Source: Ruminococcus flavefaciens (GTDB taxonomy: Bacteria; Bacillota; Clostridia; Oscillospirales; Ruminococcaceae). From it: a stretch of DNA of 64,000 bases. Below, in pieces: positions 8,646-16,978 of this stretch. The stretch covers positions 124,001 through 188,000 of the forward strand of contig NZ_FRCT01000003.1 in NCBI RefSeq assembly GCF_900143025.1, written 5' to 3'. A program made the translations under genes and the position numbers. The notes under the pieces were generated by a model. The model was not told the origin of the DNA. It made no database searches and saw only the letters and a list, made by a program, of their open reading frames with translations. Position 1 is the stretch's first letter. Each line of letters opens with the position of its first letter.

Positions 8646-8906
8646 TTATCTCAGCTTCATATTCGGTATACGCAGCTTGTTCACTGCATAGGTGTTGCCG
8701 TGAATGATGATAACGTACTTTTCGTCTTTAAGCTCCGTCAGAGCATTTCTGACCGTTGACGGCTCGTCCTTCGGAAAGAAAGAACACATCTCCTCAAACG
8801 TGCGGTAGTCCCTCTCGGGAACATTGAGCATATTGTCGAGGATCGCATAAGCCGGCAGGGTGAGTACACCGTGGTCGTTCACAACGATTCTCATAGGTTT
8901 CTGCAT
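8646..8906 (-). CDS. Small winged-helix-like protein, first gene of the element operon
   Basis: An 86-residue protein (MQKPMRIVVNDHGVLTL at the start). The middle, FFPKDEPSTVRNALTELKDEKYVIIIHGNTYAV, has the helix-turn-helix then beta-wing pattern of MarR/DprA-type winged helices and resembles the units duplicated in the RepA-like gene next door. The start has a very strong AAGGAGG site 8 bases upstream. It lies 17 bases before the RepA-like gene and is the first gene after the gene-free control region. It may be a regulator or co-initiator; this is inference from fold pattern and position. Confidence 0.6.
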   Translation of the reverse strand: MQKPMRIVVNDHGVLTLPAYAILDNMLNVPERDYRTFEEMCSFFPKDEPSTVRNALTELKDEKYVIIIHGNTYAVNKLRIPNMKLR

Positions 8907-8929
8907 AGAAAGACCTCCTTGACTTCATT

Positions 8930-8964
8930 CTGAAAAAGAAAAATGCTCCTCATTGCTGAGAAGC
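8930..8964 (-). terminator. Hairpin with T tract in the leader of the element operon
   Basis: On the minus strand GCTTCTCA-GCAA-TGAGGAGC forms an 8-base stem (one G.T pair) with a GCAA loop, followed by ATTTTTCTTTTT. It has the form of an intrinsic terminator and lies about 24 bases before the first gene's start, so it may act as an attenuator of the operon or end a short control transcript. Confidence 0.6.
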
Positions 8965-8996
8965 GTAGTACAATATTCAATTTTGGGCATAAAAAT

Positions 8997-9034
8997 AGCG
9001 GACAGCGCTTCACTTGTATGAAACACCGTCCGCT
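8997..9034. repeat. Inverted repeat AGCGGAC...GTCCGCT upstream of the element operon
   Basis: A perfect 7-base inverted repeat, 8997-9003 and 9028-9034, with a smaller inner pair TTCA/TGAA. On the minus strand it is followed by ATTTTTA, so as RNA it would also look like a weak terminator. Its right arm touches the -10 position of the candidate promoter at 9033-9061, so it could equally be an operator. Confidence 0.5.
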
Positions 9035-9061
9035 GTTACCCATTATTCAGTTTTTTGTCAA
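9033..9061 (-). promoter_or_regulatory. Candidate promoter of the element's initiator operon
   Basis: A perfect -35 TTGACA (9056-9061) is followed after 17 bases by TAACAG (9033-9038), a poor -10 with three consensus matches. It points toward the small winged-helix and RepA-like genes. A weak -10 next to repeated sequence elements is typical of regulated initiator promoters, but this assignment is tentative. Confidence 0.35.
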
Positions 9062-9069
9062 CAGGCATT

Positions 9070-9215
9070 CTACCGTTTTTAGGCTTTATTTTGGTTTTCT
9101 ACCAAGTTTCTACCAACTTTTGAGCCGTTGGTCATCTACCAAGTTTCTACCAAAAATCTTCAAATTTGCGATTTTTCCGATTTTACGATATAGCGCCGTT
9201 TTGAGGTTTTCTACC
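9070..9215. repeat. Iteron-like repeats upstream of the initiator gene
   Basis: The motif CTACC(A) occurs at 9070, 9099, 9110, 9136, 9147 and 9211. Two copies of the 18-mer CTACCAAGTTTCTACCAA are identical (9099-9116 and 9136-9153). Within each, the two half sites are 11 bases apart, one helical turn, and the two 18-mers are 37 bases apart. Repeats of this kind beside a RepA-like gene suggest initiator binding sites of a replication origin or an autoregulatory operator. Confidence 0.6.
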
Positions 9216-9252
9216 ACAAAAAATGCCGTAAAATAGGGTTCTAAATGCTCCT

Positions 9253-9276
9253 TAATGAACACTAATGAACACTAAT
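9253..9276. repeat. Tandem 10-base repeat TAATGAACAC
   Basis: TAATGAACAC is repeated head to tail at 9253-9262 and 9263-9272, followed by a third partial TAAT. It lies in the AT-rich gene-free stretch at the probable edge of the conjugative element. It could be part of the attachment or recombinase-binding region; the other end of the element is outside the window, so this cannot be tested here. Between it and 9331 I see only AT-rich sequence. Confidence 0.35.
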
Positions 9277-9326
9277 TACAAATAGGCTTCATTTTATCAC
9301 ATAATTATTAATAAATCAAGTACAAA

Positions 9327-9366
9327 TGAAAAGACCGCAGCCGCTTTGAAAAAACGGTTACAGTCT
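9327..9366 (-). terminator. Strong intrinsic terminator after the small membrane protein gene
   Basis: On the minus strand AGACTGTAACCG pairs with CGGCTGCGGTCT in 11 of 12 positions, around a loop of T and A, followed by TTTTC. It begins at the stop codon of the 9365-9904 gene and would end the long unit that starts at alaS. It also marks the chromosome side of the boundary with the conjugative element. Confidence 0.8.
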
Positions 9367-9904
9367 ATCTTTTTTTGCGAAATTTAGGCATAAGTCTCTT
9401 ACGATACAGCTTATACATAAAGTCAAGATCAAGATCATAAACAAGAAATACCAGATTTGATATACCGAGCATTATGTAAGCTCCGTATCTGCCCATATCA
9501 TCAAACTCCTCCAGCATCTCATCAAGTCCGAGGAAATATACTGTGATATAGAAATAACCTATAATACACACATTGAAGATCGCTAATTTTATAATAAGCT
9601 TCAAAAGCCTCAGCGGTATCTTCTCGATATAAAACCTCAGGATAGGATAATGACCGAAGAACATTATAAAGATAAGCGCAGCTTCCTTATCGAAGGTGAC
9701 GAAGACGGACAACAGGCTGACTGCAAGGTAAGTAAGAAACGCCCAGCCTGTGTTGACTTCTACAGCTATTATCATAAGAAGGATACCCGCTATTCCCGGG
9801 AGCAGCAGATATAATGCAGGCAAAACTCCCGCAAGAAACATCGTAACAAGACATAGTGCGGAAACGATGCCTCCCAATGCTACTCTGTAGCTGATATCTC
9901 TCAT
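9365..9904 (-). CDS. Small polytopic membrane protein
   Basis: A 179-residue protein with about five hydrophobic segments (ALCLVTMFLAGVLPALYLLL, WAFLTYLAVSLLSVFV, AALIFIMFFGHYPIL, LAIFNVCIIGYFYITVYFL and YIMLGISNLVFLVYDL) and a basic tail KLYRKRLMPKFRKKR. Its general look is like integral membrane proteins of the ECF substrate-component or DUF2232 type, but I cannot place it firmly. It overlaps the SDR gene upstream by 4 bases and is the last gene of the unit. Confidence 0.7.
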   Translation of the reverse strand: MRDISYRVALGGIVSALCLVTMFLAGVLPALYLLLPGIAGILLMIIAVEVNTGWAFLTYLAVSLLSVFVTFDKEAALIFIMFFGHYPILRFYIEKIPLRLLKLIIKLAIFNVCIIGYFYITVYFLGLDEMLEEFDDMGRYGAYIMLGISNLVFLVYDLDLDFMYKLYRKRLMPKFRKKR

Positions 9905-10683
9905 TTTTTCAATGCCTTTCCCTGCCCGTCCGAAGTCTTTTTTGCCTGCTGCACATTGTATACGATAGCAGACACAAGCTTATAAGGCACAAACCTCTGT
10001 GCAAATGCACCGAGCTTAACTGTGAGTCCCGGAATAGCAAAAAGCTTGCCTGTGAAAGCCTTGTGCAGAGCATATTCAGCAGCGTAATCAGCAGTTATAG
10101 GCTTTACGGAGAAGCTTACACCTGCACGGTTATTAAAGTTTGTAGCAACAGGTCCCGGACACAGAACAGTTATGGTAACATTTGACTTGTCTCTGCGAAG
10201 CTCCTCATATATTGCAATAGACAGCTTCAATACATAGTTTTTCGAAGCGTAGTATGCTGCCATAAGAGGTCCCGGCATAAAGCCTGCCACAGAAGCTACA
10301 TTGAGAATAGTGCCGTAATCTCTCCTCTTGAAGTCGCGGAGAAAGAGCTTGGTAAGAATATGGAGAGCTGTTACATTAAGATCTATCATAGCAAGCTCGT
10401 CATTCATATCAGTCTCGTCAAATTTTCCGAAAAGACCATATCCTGCATTATTTACAAGCATATCCACGTCTTTTCCCTTACAGAATTCGTAAACTCTGAA
10501 TACCTCTTCCCGCTTTGAAAGATCGGCAGCAATTATTTCTGTACCCTTTCCGATTGTTTTCTGCATTTCCCTGAGCATATCCTCATTACGTCCTGTAAGA
10601 ATAAGCTCCCAGCCTCTTTTAGCAAGTTTTCTTGCAATGCTCTGTCCAATACCTGATGTTGCTCCTGTAACTAATGCCTTCAT
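9901..10683 (-). CDS. Short-chain dehydrogenase/reductase
   Basis: A 260-residue classical SDR: N-terminal nucleotide-binding motif VTGATSGIG (residues 5-13), NNAG at about 82-85, catalytic YYASK (Tyr-x-x-x-Lys) at about 154-158 with an upstream Ser, and the CPGP turn. It should be an NAD(P)-dependent oxidoreductase of unknown substrate, of the DltE/YqjQ-like subgroup by overall look. It follows the DHHW gene by 4 bases and overlaps the membrane protein gene by 4 bases. Its placement suggests an operon with the MBOAT/DHHW pair, but not a defined pathway. Confidence 0.88.
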   Translation of the reverse strand: MKALVTGATSGIGQSIARKLAKRGWELILTGRNEDMLREMQKTIGKGTEIIAADLSKREEVFRVYEFCKGKDVDMLVNNAGYGLFGKFDETDMNDELAMIDLNVTALHILTKLFLRDFKRRDYGTILNVASVAGFMPGPLMAAYYASKNYVLKLSIAIYEELRRDKSNVTITVLCPGPVATNFNNRAGVSFSVKPITADYAAEYALHKAFTGKLFAIPGLTVKLGAFAQRFVPYKLVSAIVYNVQQAKKTSDGQGKALKK

Positions 10684-10687
10684 AAAA

Positions 10688-11839
10688 TCATATCCTTTCT
10701 GTTATTTTTTCCAATGCCATTTTTTCGTCCATATTGTTTATCCCGAATAGAAATAAGGTCTGAGAGTAATCGTTTATGTTTATGATATCGCCAAGAGGTC
10801 TGTCAAGCTGATCAGGCGACACAGCTGTTATCTCACTGTAATGCTGAATAAGGAACGGAATAAAGCAATCTGCATAGCTGTCCTTGATGACAAGAAGTCT
10901 TTTATCATTCTGGACAGAAGTTTTTATTCTCAGCAAAGGGACATTCTCGCCAAGGTACATCGAATACATATCACTTGAAGCCAGTCTGCTCCTGTCGTAT
11001 ATCTCACCTTCCGAAAAAGAACCGTCATTCAGTATCCTTTCGCAGGACACTACATCAGCACCTTCTGGATAATTATATATATCGAGTATATCCGCCTTTA
11101 CCTCGTCATAAAGAGTTCTGTTATAAAGATCGCCTCTGAAACTGTCTGAAACGTGCTCGATAGAATACTTATCATAAGAAGTCGGCAGAAAGCCAAGCTT
11201 CTGAATGACAGTTTTATAAACACAGTATGCCCCGTAGCTTGTCCATTTAGTATCATTACGGTAAAAAATGTAGTTATCCTTCATCATTTTCAGGATATTG
11301 TAAGCATCTATCCTACGGATATTATTGCTAAGCATTTCATAAAGCTCGTTTATCCTCTGACTGTCGGAACGGCTTATAAAATTTGAAGGAAGGATATCAC
11401 CGTAAACACCTGTTGACGATGGTACGGCAACGAAATAAGTCGTTCCGTCATAATTCTTTTCAAAAGCGTTTATAATACTGATATTATCAGAAAAAACTTT
11501 TTTATCCTGCCCCGATACCTCTGTATCAAGCAGTCTTTCACTGCCGACATATACTCCGTTGACAATGCTTTCTGACAGCTCCACCTGCATACGGTTCTTA
11601 GCGTATACCCATTTGCTGCGATCTGTAAAATGATCCGTAGCATAGCTGTCCAGCTGTTTTGCCCAGCTTCCGTTGTACATATCATTGAATGATGGCTCGG
11701 GAAAAGCTGTAAGCTGTCTGTTCTCATCGGACGACCAGAACTTTTTTTCTCCCAAAAAAGACATCAGCCCCAATACAGAGATGACAGATAATGACAAAAC
11801 CGCTGTAACTATACTCATTGTTCTGTTAAGCTTATTCAT
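10688..11839 (-). CDS. DHHW/AlgJ-like exported protein with altered catalytic motif
   Basis: A 383-residue protein with one N-terminal membrane anchor (residues 8-28), the early motif SSDENRQLTAFPEPS, a DHFTDR segment and FRGDLYNRTLYDE, all typical of the DHHW family paired with MBOAT acyltransferases. Members normally carry Asp-His-His-Trp or Asp-x-His-Trp in front of a T-S-Y-G-A-Y helix. Here the motif reads D196-T-K-W, so the catalytic-type histidine is absent while the Asp and the later Ser (KDSYADCF, Ser321) remain. The domain should lie outside the membrane. It starts 11 bases after the MBOAT gene. Loss of the His argues against normal esterase/acetyltransferase chemistry. Confidence 0.85.
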   Translation of the reverse strand: MNKLNRTMSIVTAVLSLSVISVLGLMSFLGEKKFWSSDENRQLTAFPEPSFNDMYNGSWAKQLDSYATDHFTDRSKWVYAKNRMQVELSESIVNGVYVGSERLLDTEVSGQDKKVFSDNISIINAFEKNYDGTTYFVAVPSSTGVYGDILPSNFISRSDSQRINELYEMLSNNIRRIDAYNILKMMKDNYIFYRNDTKWTSYGAYCVYKTVIQKLGFLPTSYDKYSIEHVSDSFRGDLYNRTLYDEVKADILDIYNYPEGADVVSCERILNDGSFSEGEIYDRSRLASSDMYSMYLGENVPLLRIKTSVQNDKRLLVIKDSYADCFIPFLIQHYSEITAVSPDQLDRPLGDIININDYSQTLFLFGINNMDEKMALEKITERI

Positions 11840-11850
11840 CTTCTCCCTCC

Positions 11851-13230
11851 TTACAAATTAATAAGAAGCATCTCGGAGCTTCCGCTGTATGAGATAAGTG
11901 CAGTACATATAATAAGCGCAGCCAACGCTGCAAAAGTAGATACCACTGCTACAGTATTCCTTATATTTCCTTTGCCCGAACGAACAATCATATTTCTGAA
12001 AAGACTTGTGGAAGCATACAAAGTTATAAGAATAAGGACGATATACGACTTTACAAGATAGAAGAACTGTTCATCAGCAATTACTCCGTTTCCGCCTATC
12101 ATTGCAAAAAGGTATTGCACAGAAAAGCCGAGACTGTCTCCTGACAGGAATACTGCGCAGAAAATAACGACCAAGAAGGTATAGATAATACCTGTAAAGT
12201 CCATCGTCTTCCTTTGCAGGATATGGTTTTCGATAATAAGGGCAATGCCCATTAAAAGTCCCCATATCGCTCCATTGGGCGTAACTGTATACCAAAATCC
12301 GAATAAAGTCCAGCCGCCAACAAATACTATCTCTCTTATCCATTTTTTAGTACAAACACCGTACAGCGGCTTAGTGATATATCTTCTTATCCACTGTACG
12401 ACCTGAGACTGCCATCGTGCTGCAAAATATTTTATCCTTGAGCTCAGAAGCGGATAATTGAAGCTCTGAGGGAATTTCAAGCCAAAACAGTAAGCGATGC
12501 CTGTACCCATATCAGCAAATCCCGACAGAGTAAAATAAAGACAGAAAACATAAGCTGTAATTCCTATCCATGCAGTCGCCGCAGACAAGCTGTCCACATC
12601 GCTGCTTCTTACGGCAGAATAAAGCATATAAAGATTATCCGCAGCAATTACCTTTTTAGCAAGTCCCTTTATAAACAGAGACATACCTATACCGATATTT
12701 GTAAGACTTTCCCTGCGGCTGTCAAGCGCCTTTGTGAATACGCCGTACCTCAGGAGCGGTCCCATTATCAGTCTCGGGAAAAACATGATATAAAGGAAAT
12801 ACCTTACAATACTTTTATCCGCTTTTACTCTGCCTTTGTAAATATCAATAAGCGTACCTATCGCCGCAAGAGTAAAGAAGGATATTCCAACAGGATAAAA
12901 ACCTTCTGGAGCATGAAGCATATCATGCAGCCATGCAAAGTATTTTGTCCTGAACCCGAATATCATTATAAGATCGAATATTATACCTAATGTAAGCGGG
13001 ACTGCGGCAAGCTTTTCGTTTTTTCTAAGTTTCCCTATGATATGACCGACGAGATAATTCACAAAGGAATATGCAGCCATAAAGAATAGGAAATACAAAC
13101 TTATAAGGAAACAGAAAGCCATGCTCTCTATAAGCAAGACCTCTTCTCTGAAACGTTTGGGTGTCAGATAAAAGAGCAGCAGAGCAGCGGGCAGGAATGC
13201 GTATATAAACATAAGGCTGCTATATACCAT
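11851..13230 (-). CDS. MBOAT-family membrane protein lacking the signature histidines
   Basis: A 459-residue protein with about ten hydrophobic segments and clear MBOAT/AlgI landmarks: FPRLIMGPLLRYG (about 151-163), LSGFADMGTGIAYCFGLKFP (235-254), SFNYPLLS. The normal RRWH motif reads AARWQSQ (His to Gln, residue 274). The normal G-x-W-H-G catalytic motif reads GFWYTVTPNG (His to Tyr, residue 314). Active MBOAT enzymes move an acyl group across the membrane to an outside acceptor, with the second His essential. It overlaps the toprim gene by 11 bases and precedes its DHHW partner. Probably descended from an acyltransferase but of uncertain present activity. Confidence 0.88.
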   Translation of the reverse strand: MVYSSLMFIYAFLPAALLLFYLTPKRFREEVLLIESMAFCFLISLYFLFFMAAYSFVNYLVGHIIGKLRKNEKLAAVPLTLGIIFDLIMIFGFRTKYFAWLHDMLHAPEGFYPVGISFFTLAAIGTLIDIYKGRVKADKSIVRYFLYIMFFPRLIMGPLLRYGVFTKALDSRRESLTNIGIGMSLFIKGLAKKVIAADNLYMLYSAVRSSDVDSLSAATAWIGITAYVFCLYFTLSGFADMGTGIAYCFGLKFPQSFNYPLLSSRIKYFAARWQSQVVQWIRRYITKPLYGVCTKKWIREIVFVGGWTLFGFWYTVTPNGAIWGLLMGIALIIENHILQRKTMDFTGIIYTFLVVIFCAVFLSGDSLGFSVQYLFAMIGGNGVIADEQFFYLVKSYIVLILITLYASTSLFRNMIVRSGKGNIRNTVAVVSTFAALAALIICTALISYSGSSEMLLINL

Positions 13231-13819
13231 TGCTTTCCTCCTTTATTCTCTCGGTAAGCTCCGAAAGCTCACTGCTGTCCATCATGGTACAGAGCACCTC
13301 CACAAGCGCTCCCGCCGAAAGCTGTCTCGGCAGTCCGAGACTTATCTGAAGCTTCTCACGAAGGACACTGCTGTTAGCACCGCCGCTGAGTCCAAGTTCA
13401 TAAAGAGTAAGCTTGGTTATATCAGAACGGATATTTCTTTCTGAAGCAGTAATACCAGCCTTCTGAAAGGCAGCAAGAAGAGTGTTTGCGTCTATACCCT
13501 CAACACCAAGCTTTCCCTCGGCAGATGGCTTTGTTTTACGCTTTTCCTTGCCGAAAACATCAGGGATATACACATTGGTTATCCTGCCGTTGCCCACAGC
13601 ACCTTTGATATATCCGCGTATCTTCCGCCCTGCCGCATCTGAATCCGTGAGAATGATGATACCTGTTTTATTTGCATAATAGCGGATAAGCTCAAGCTTT
13701 TCCGTATCCTTGAAAATACCGAAGCCGTTGGTAACGATGATAACAGCATCAACTATCGAAGAAAGCTTTATCTTATCATATTTACCCTCCACAATAATGG
13801 CTTCATCTAACTTAATCAT
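13220..13819 (-). CDS. rnmV: Toprim-domain protein, ribonuclease M5-like (DUF4093)
   Basis: A 199-residue protein with an N-terminal toprim domain: acidic motif IIVEGKYDK (Glu11) and the metal-binding ILTDSDAAGRKIRGYI (about 55-70). The C-terminal half resembles DUF4093, as in RNase M5 of Clostridia. RNase M5 matures 5S rRNA by cutting precursor strands with help from ribosomal protein L18. The gene lies between holA and the MBOAT gene, not in the usual tatD-rnmV-ksgA setting, so the gene symbol is tentative. It could be another toprim nuclease. Confidence 0.7.
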   Translation of the reverse strand: MIKLDEAIIVEGKYDKIKLSSIVDAVIIVTNGFGIFKDTEKLELIRYYANKTGIIILTDSDAAGRKIRGYIKGAVGNGRITNVYIPDVFGKEKRKTKPSAEGKLGVEGIDANTLLAAFQKAGITASERNIRSDITKLTLYELGLSGGANSSVLREKLQISLGLPRQLSAGALVEVLCTMMDSSELSELTERIKEESNGI

Positions 13820-13829
13820 AAGACCTCCG

Positions 13830-14912
13830 CTAATTTTTAGTCATAAGCATTTTAGTCACTGTCTGTTCAAGCACTATCTTTTCGTCACAGCCTCCCGAAT
13901 TAAGTGCAATATTCGTATCTCTGAGTATCCTGATACACTCCCTGAGTCTGCGTATACTCATTTTTGAACTGTCACGGAAAGCGTTCTTGACCTTGAATTC
14001 CCAAACATATGCGAAATCTGCCTTTACATCAGCCACCTGCTTACCGTACTTTCTTGCACAGGCAGCGCGGTACATATCTATGAACGAAGTCGTAATATTG
14101 GCAAGAACAGCTCCTCTGTTGTCCCTGTCCTGCATCAGCTCGTCAAGCGCCTCAAAAGCAGCTCGCTTATTGAAGGCAGATACTGCATCGGCAAGCTTGA
14201 AGAAGGTAACATCGCTCTGTCTGTGAACAAGGTTATGTATGATATCTGCGGTTATCTCACCGCTGCCCGCATAGGAGCAAAGCTTATCTATCTCATTTTT
14301 GATAGTAAGAGTATCCGACTGACACATGACAGCAAGCTCACGGGCGTTATCAAGAGAAATAAGACCTCCTCTTGCAGAAACTGCGGCAGCAATATCCTTT
14401 GCAAGCTCATTTTCTGTCTTGATAGGACACTCGACCAGCTCACCGCTTTTTTCGGCAAAGTCTGCAAGCTTTTTATTCTTATCCTTGATAACGCTCCTGC
14501 CAGTTTTGAAATCGCTTTTTACAGCTATCTCAAAGCCTGTAACATTGAATATAACGACTGTCTGAGGAGGGATATCCTTCAGAGTTTCCATAAGCTTTTT
14601 ATTGAGATCATCGCCGCGCAGACCAGCCATATTTTCACGGGGCTTTTCGCAGTTGTAGTCATTTATAAGAATACAGTTGTATTCCGACATCATAGGCATC
14701 ATCTGTATCATATCATAAAGCTCGGATGTATCAAGATAACGACCGTCCAGCTTATTGAGAGCAAATTCCTCGTTATCGCCTACCGCTGCCTGAATTATCT
14801 GCTTTGTAAGCTTTTCGACCTCGGGGATATTCTTACCGAAGATATAGTACAGATTTTTCAGTTCGCCCTTTCTGAGCTGAGCCTTTATAGTTTTAGGATC
14901 TGTCTGTGGCAT
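13830..14912 (-). CDS. holA: DNA polymerase III subunit delta
   Basis: A 360-residue protein. The N-terminus, KNLYYIFGKNIPEVEKLTKQI, is the HolA form of the AAA+ fold with a non-canonical P-loop. It continues with the LDTSELYDMIQMMPMM region, ELAVMCQSDTLTIKNEIDKL and a C-terminal helical collar domain. The delta subunit opens the beta sliding clamp in the clamp-loader complex. The stop is shared with the start region of the comEC unit (one-base overlap), the frequent comEC-holA arrangement in Firmicutes. Confidence 0.9.
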   Translation of the reverse strand: MPQTDPKTIKAQLRKGELKNLYYIFGKNIPEVEKLTKQIIQAAVGDNEEFALNKLDGRYLDTSELYDMIQMMPMMSEYNCILINDYNCEKPRENMAGLRGDDLNKKLMETLKDIPPQTVVIFNVTGFEIAVKSDFKTGRSVIKDKNKKLADFAEKSGELVECPIKTENELAKDIAAAVSARGGLISLDNARELAVMCQSDTLTIKNEIDKLCSYAGSGEITADIIHNLVHRQSDVTFFKLADAVSAFNKRAAFEALDELMQDRDNRGAVLANITTSFIDMYRAACARKYGKQVADVKADFAYVWEFKVKNAFRDSSKMSIRRLRECIRILRDTNIALNSGGCDEKIVLEQTVTKMLMTKN

Positions 14913-16966
14913 CAGAGCCTCCTTATTTTACAGCTGCCCTTATCTGACAGCACTATCTCAAAATTATTGTTATCACCAAGAAAAATAATATCATCTCTGC
15001 TTCTGTCCGCGTCATTTGGAGTCCTTCCATAGCACACAGAAATATCACTGTCTGTAGCTCCGATATCCGCAGACTCAGCAAAGGCAATCTCGCCGTTTTC
15101 GTCTCCTACAGTAAGTATACCGCTATTAAAACGAATATAGCAGTCTCCTCTTTCTACAGACAGCTCATTATCATAAAAATACAGCATATTATCAAGATAT
15201 ACCGAAGCAATATCCGTATCACTGTATATTAACCATTTCTTTACCTGAGTGAATTCAAGCTCGTTTTTATAAGCAGGAAAGGCTGACTGCACCTTTTCAG
15301 TGAGCACAGCGTTATCAGCCTCTGAAATACCATTTCGCATCAGATACTTTCTGACATAGGCAGCCGAGCGATAATGCCCGCTTAGGTCTATAATATCCGC
15401 GCAGCCGTCCTTGCATACAATTACCGCAGTATTATAACCCTTTCCAAGCACTGCAACGGTAAGTACGGAATTTCTCCTTATACGCTCAACGCCTGAACCT
15501 ATAAACATAAAAGCAACAGACAGTGAAATGCAAACGCTGATAAATCTCCTGCTTCCGAACAAAGCCGCAGCAACTGCTGTCATAAATGCACAGACAATAA
15601 GTCCGCCTATAATAGCCTTGCTGTCGCATGAGAAATGTGTAAATCTGATATGAGCTGCTATATCGGACAATCCAAGTATAACGTCGTTTATAGCCTTTGA
15701 AATCGGCAGCAGATCAAAAATGCCGCCTGTGAGAGCATAAGCAAGTCCAATCATCATTGATACCGAGCAAAGCGGCACCAGAAGAATATTACTCAAAGGC
15801 GATATGAGAGAGGTCTCATCAAAAAACATTACTGAAAACGGAAAGACGCAAAGTGTTGTACACAACATCACCGCTGCATTTTTAACAAGCTTCTGAACTG
15901 CATTTTCATCCGGCATATCCTTTGTCATATACTGTGCAAATACACCTATACCAAATGTTCCGGCAACTGACAGTATAAAGCCCTCGTCATACACAACATA
16001 AGGCTGAACCAGACATATGAGCAGCACAGCCCCTGCAAGTGAATTGAAAGTGTCGTTCTGTCGTCTGAAAAGCTTTGCCGCGTACATGAAGTTCATCATT
16101 ATCGCCGCTCTCACCGCAGATACAGGATAGTCCGCCATAACCATAAGGAAAACAAGTATTAGCTCCATTGCAATAAATGAAGCATACCTGTTTACATTAA
16201 GCGCACCAAGCACTGTCATAAGCACAAGTACGGCAACGGAAACATGAAGTCCCGAAACTGCCAGCATATGACCGATACCGCTGCGGTAAACAGCCGTTTT
16301 CATATTAACGTCCATACCGCGCTTTTCACCGAAAACCATACCTGCGAGCAAATCGCCGCTTTCCTCTCCGAGTGCAGTGCGGAAGTCAAAAATAATATCC
16401 TCTCTGTAGTTTGCAATGAGCTTTTTGATCTTACGACTGTTTCTCTTTTCAACGCTTACACCGTCTGATTTCTCAGCACTGAGGAAAACACCGTCGGACT
16501 TATAGTAGCTTTCACTGTCGAAAAGATAGTCTTTGGAAGGCTTTGCAAGCGTACAGTTCTTAATGGATATGATATCCCCGTAATCAGCCTCACAGGAGTT
16601 GCTGTAGAAAGTTATCTTAGCAGATATATCGTCGTTTATCATACCGCTGAGGATATATGACGTATTCCCGCCGTCATAACGAACTACTTCCTTGACTTCA
16701 CCCTTAAAGCTTCCGCTTTTGCCGTCCATAGCAACAGCAGGATAATATCTGACAGCTGAATACGCTGAAAATATGCATATCGCCGCACCGAAAAACGCGC
16801 CCATAAGAATATGATCGTTCTTACGAAAACCATATCTCCAAGCAATAACAAGTGCGCCAGCAAGCATTGCCGAAAAAATTAGCAGCAGAGCAGTATCGGT
16901 AAAAAATGAAGCGAAAAATAATCCCGCCATATACGCTGCCGCAGCACCAATCATTTTTCGCTTCAT
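14912..16966 (-). CDS. comEC: ComEC/Rec2 DNA-uptake channel protein
   Basis: A 684-residue polytopic protein. The N-terminal part carries two or three membrane helices and a DUF4131-like extracellular domain. The core competence domain holds the signature GIGHMLAVSGLHVSVAV, then many membrane helices. The C-terminal 170 residues sit where a metallo-beta-lactamase-like domain is usual, but no HxHxDH metal motif is visible, so a nuclease role there is unlikely. ComEC forms the channel for single-stranded DNA entry. The gene lies 12 bases after the phosphoribosyltransferase gene and directly before holA. Confidence 0.9.
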   Translation of the reverse strand: MKRKMIGAAAAYMAGLFFASFFTDTALLLIFSAMLAGALVIAWRYGFRKNDHILMGAFFGAAICIFSAYSAVRYYPAVAMDGKSGSFKGEVKEVVRYDGGNTSYILSGMINDDISAKITFYSNSCEADYGDIISIKNCTLAKPSKDYLFDSESYYKSDGVFLSAEKSDGVSVEKRNSRKIKKLIANYREDIIFDFRTALGEESGDLLAGMVFGEKRGMDVNMKTAVYRSGIGHMLAVSGLHVSVAVLVLMTVLGALNVNRYASFIAMELILVFLMVMADYPVSAVRAAIMMNFMYAAKLFRRQNDTFNSLAGAVLLICLVQPYVVYDEGFILSVAGTFGIGVFAQYMTKDMPDENAVQKLVKNAAVMLCTTLCVFPFSVMFFDETSLISPLSNILLVPLCSVSMMIGLAYALTGGIFDLLPISKAINDVILGLSDIAAHIRFTHFSCDSKAIIGGLIVCAFMTAVAAALFGSRRFISVCISLSVAFMFIGSGVERIRRNSVLTVAVLGKGYNTAVIVCKDGCADIIDLSGHYRSAAYVRKYLMRNGISEADNAVLTEKVQSAFPAYKNELEFTQVKKWLIYSDTDIASVYLDNMLYFYDNELSVERGDCYIRFNSGILTVGDENGEIAFAESADIGATDSDISVCYGRTPNDADRSRDDIIFLGDNNNFEIVLSDKGSCKIRRL

Positions 16967-16978
16967 AGATTTTATTCC

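Noticed and set aside
14223..15032. 269-codon open frame on the plus strand
   Set aside because: It lies antisense to holA and the end of comEC, with unnatural composition and no ribosome site.
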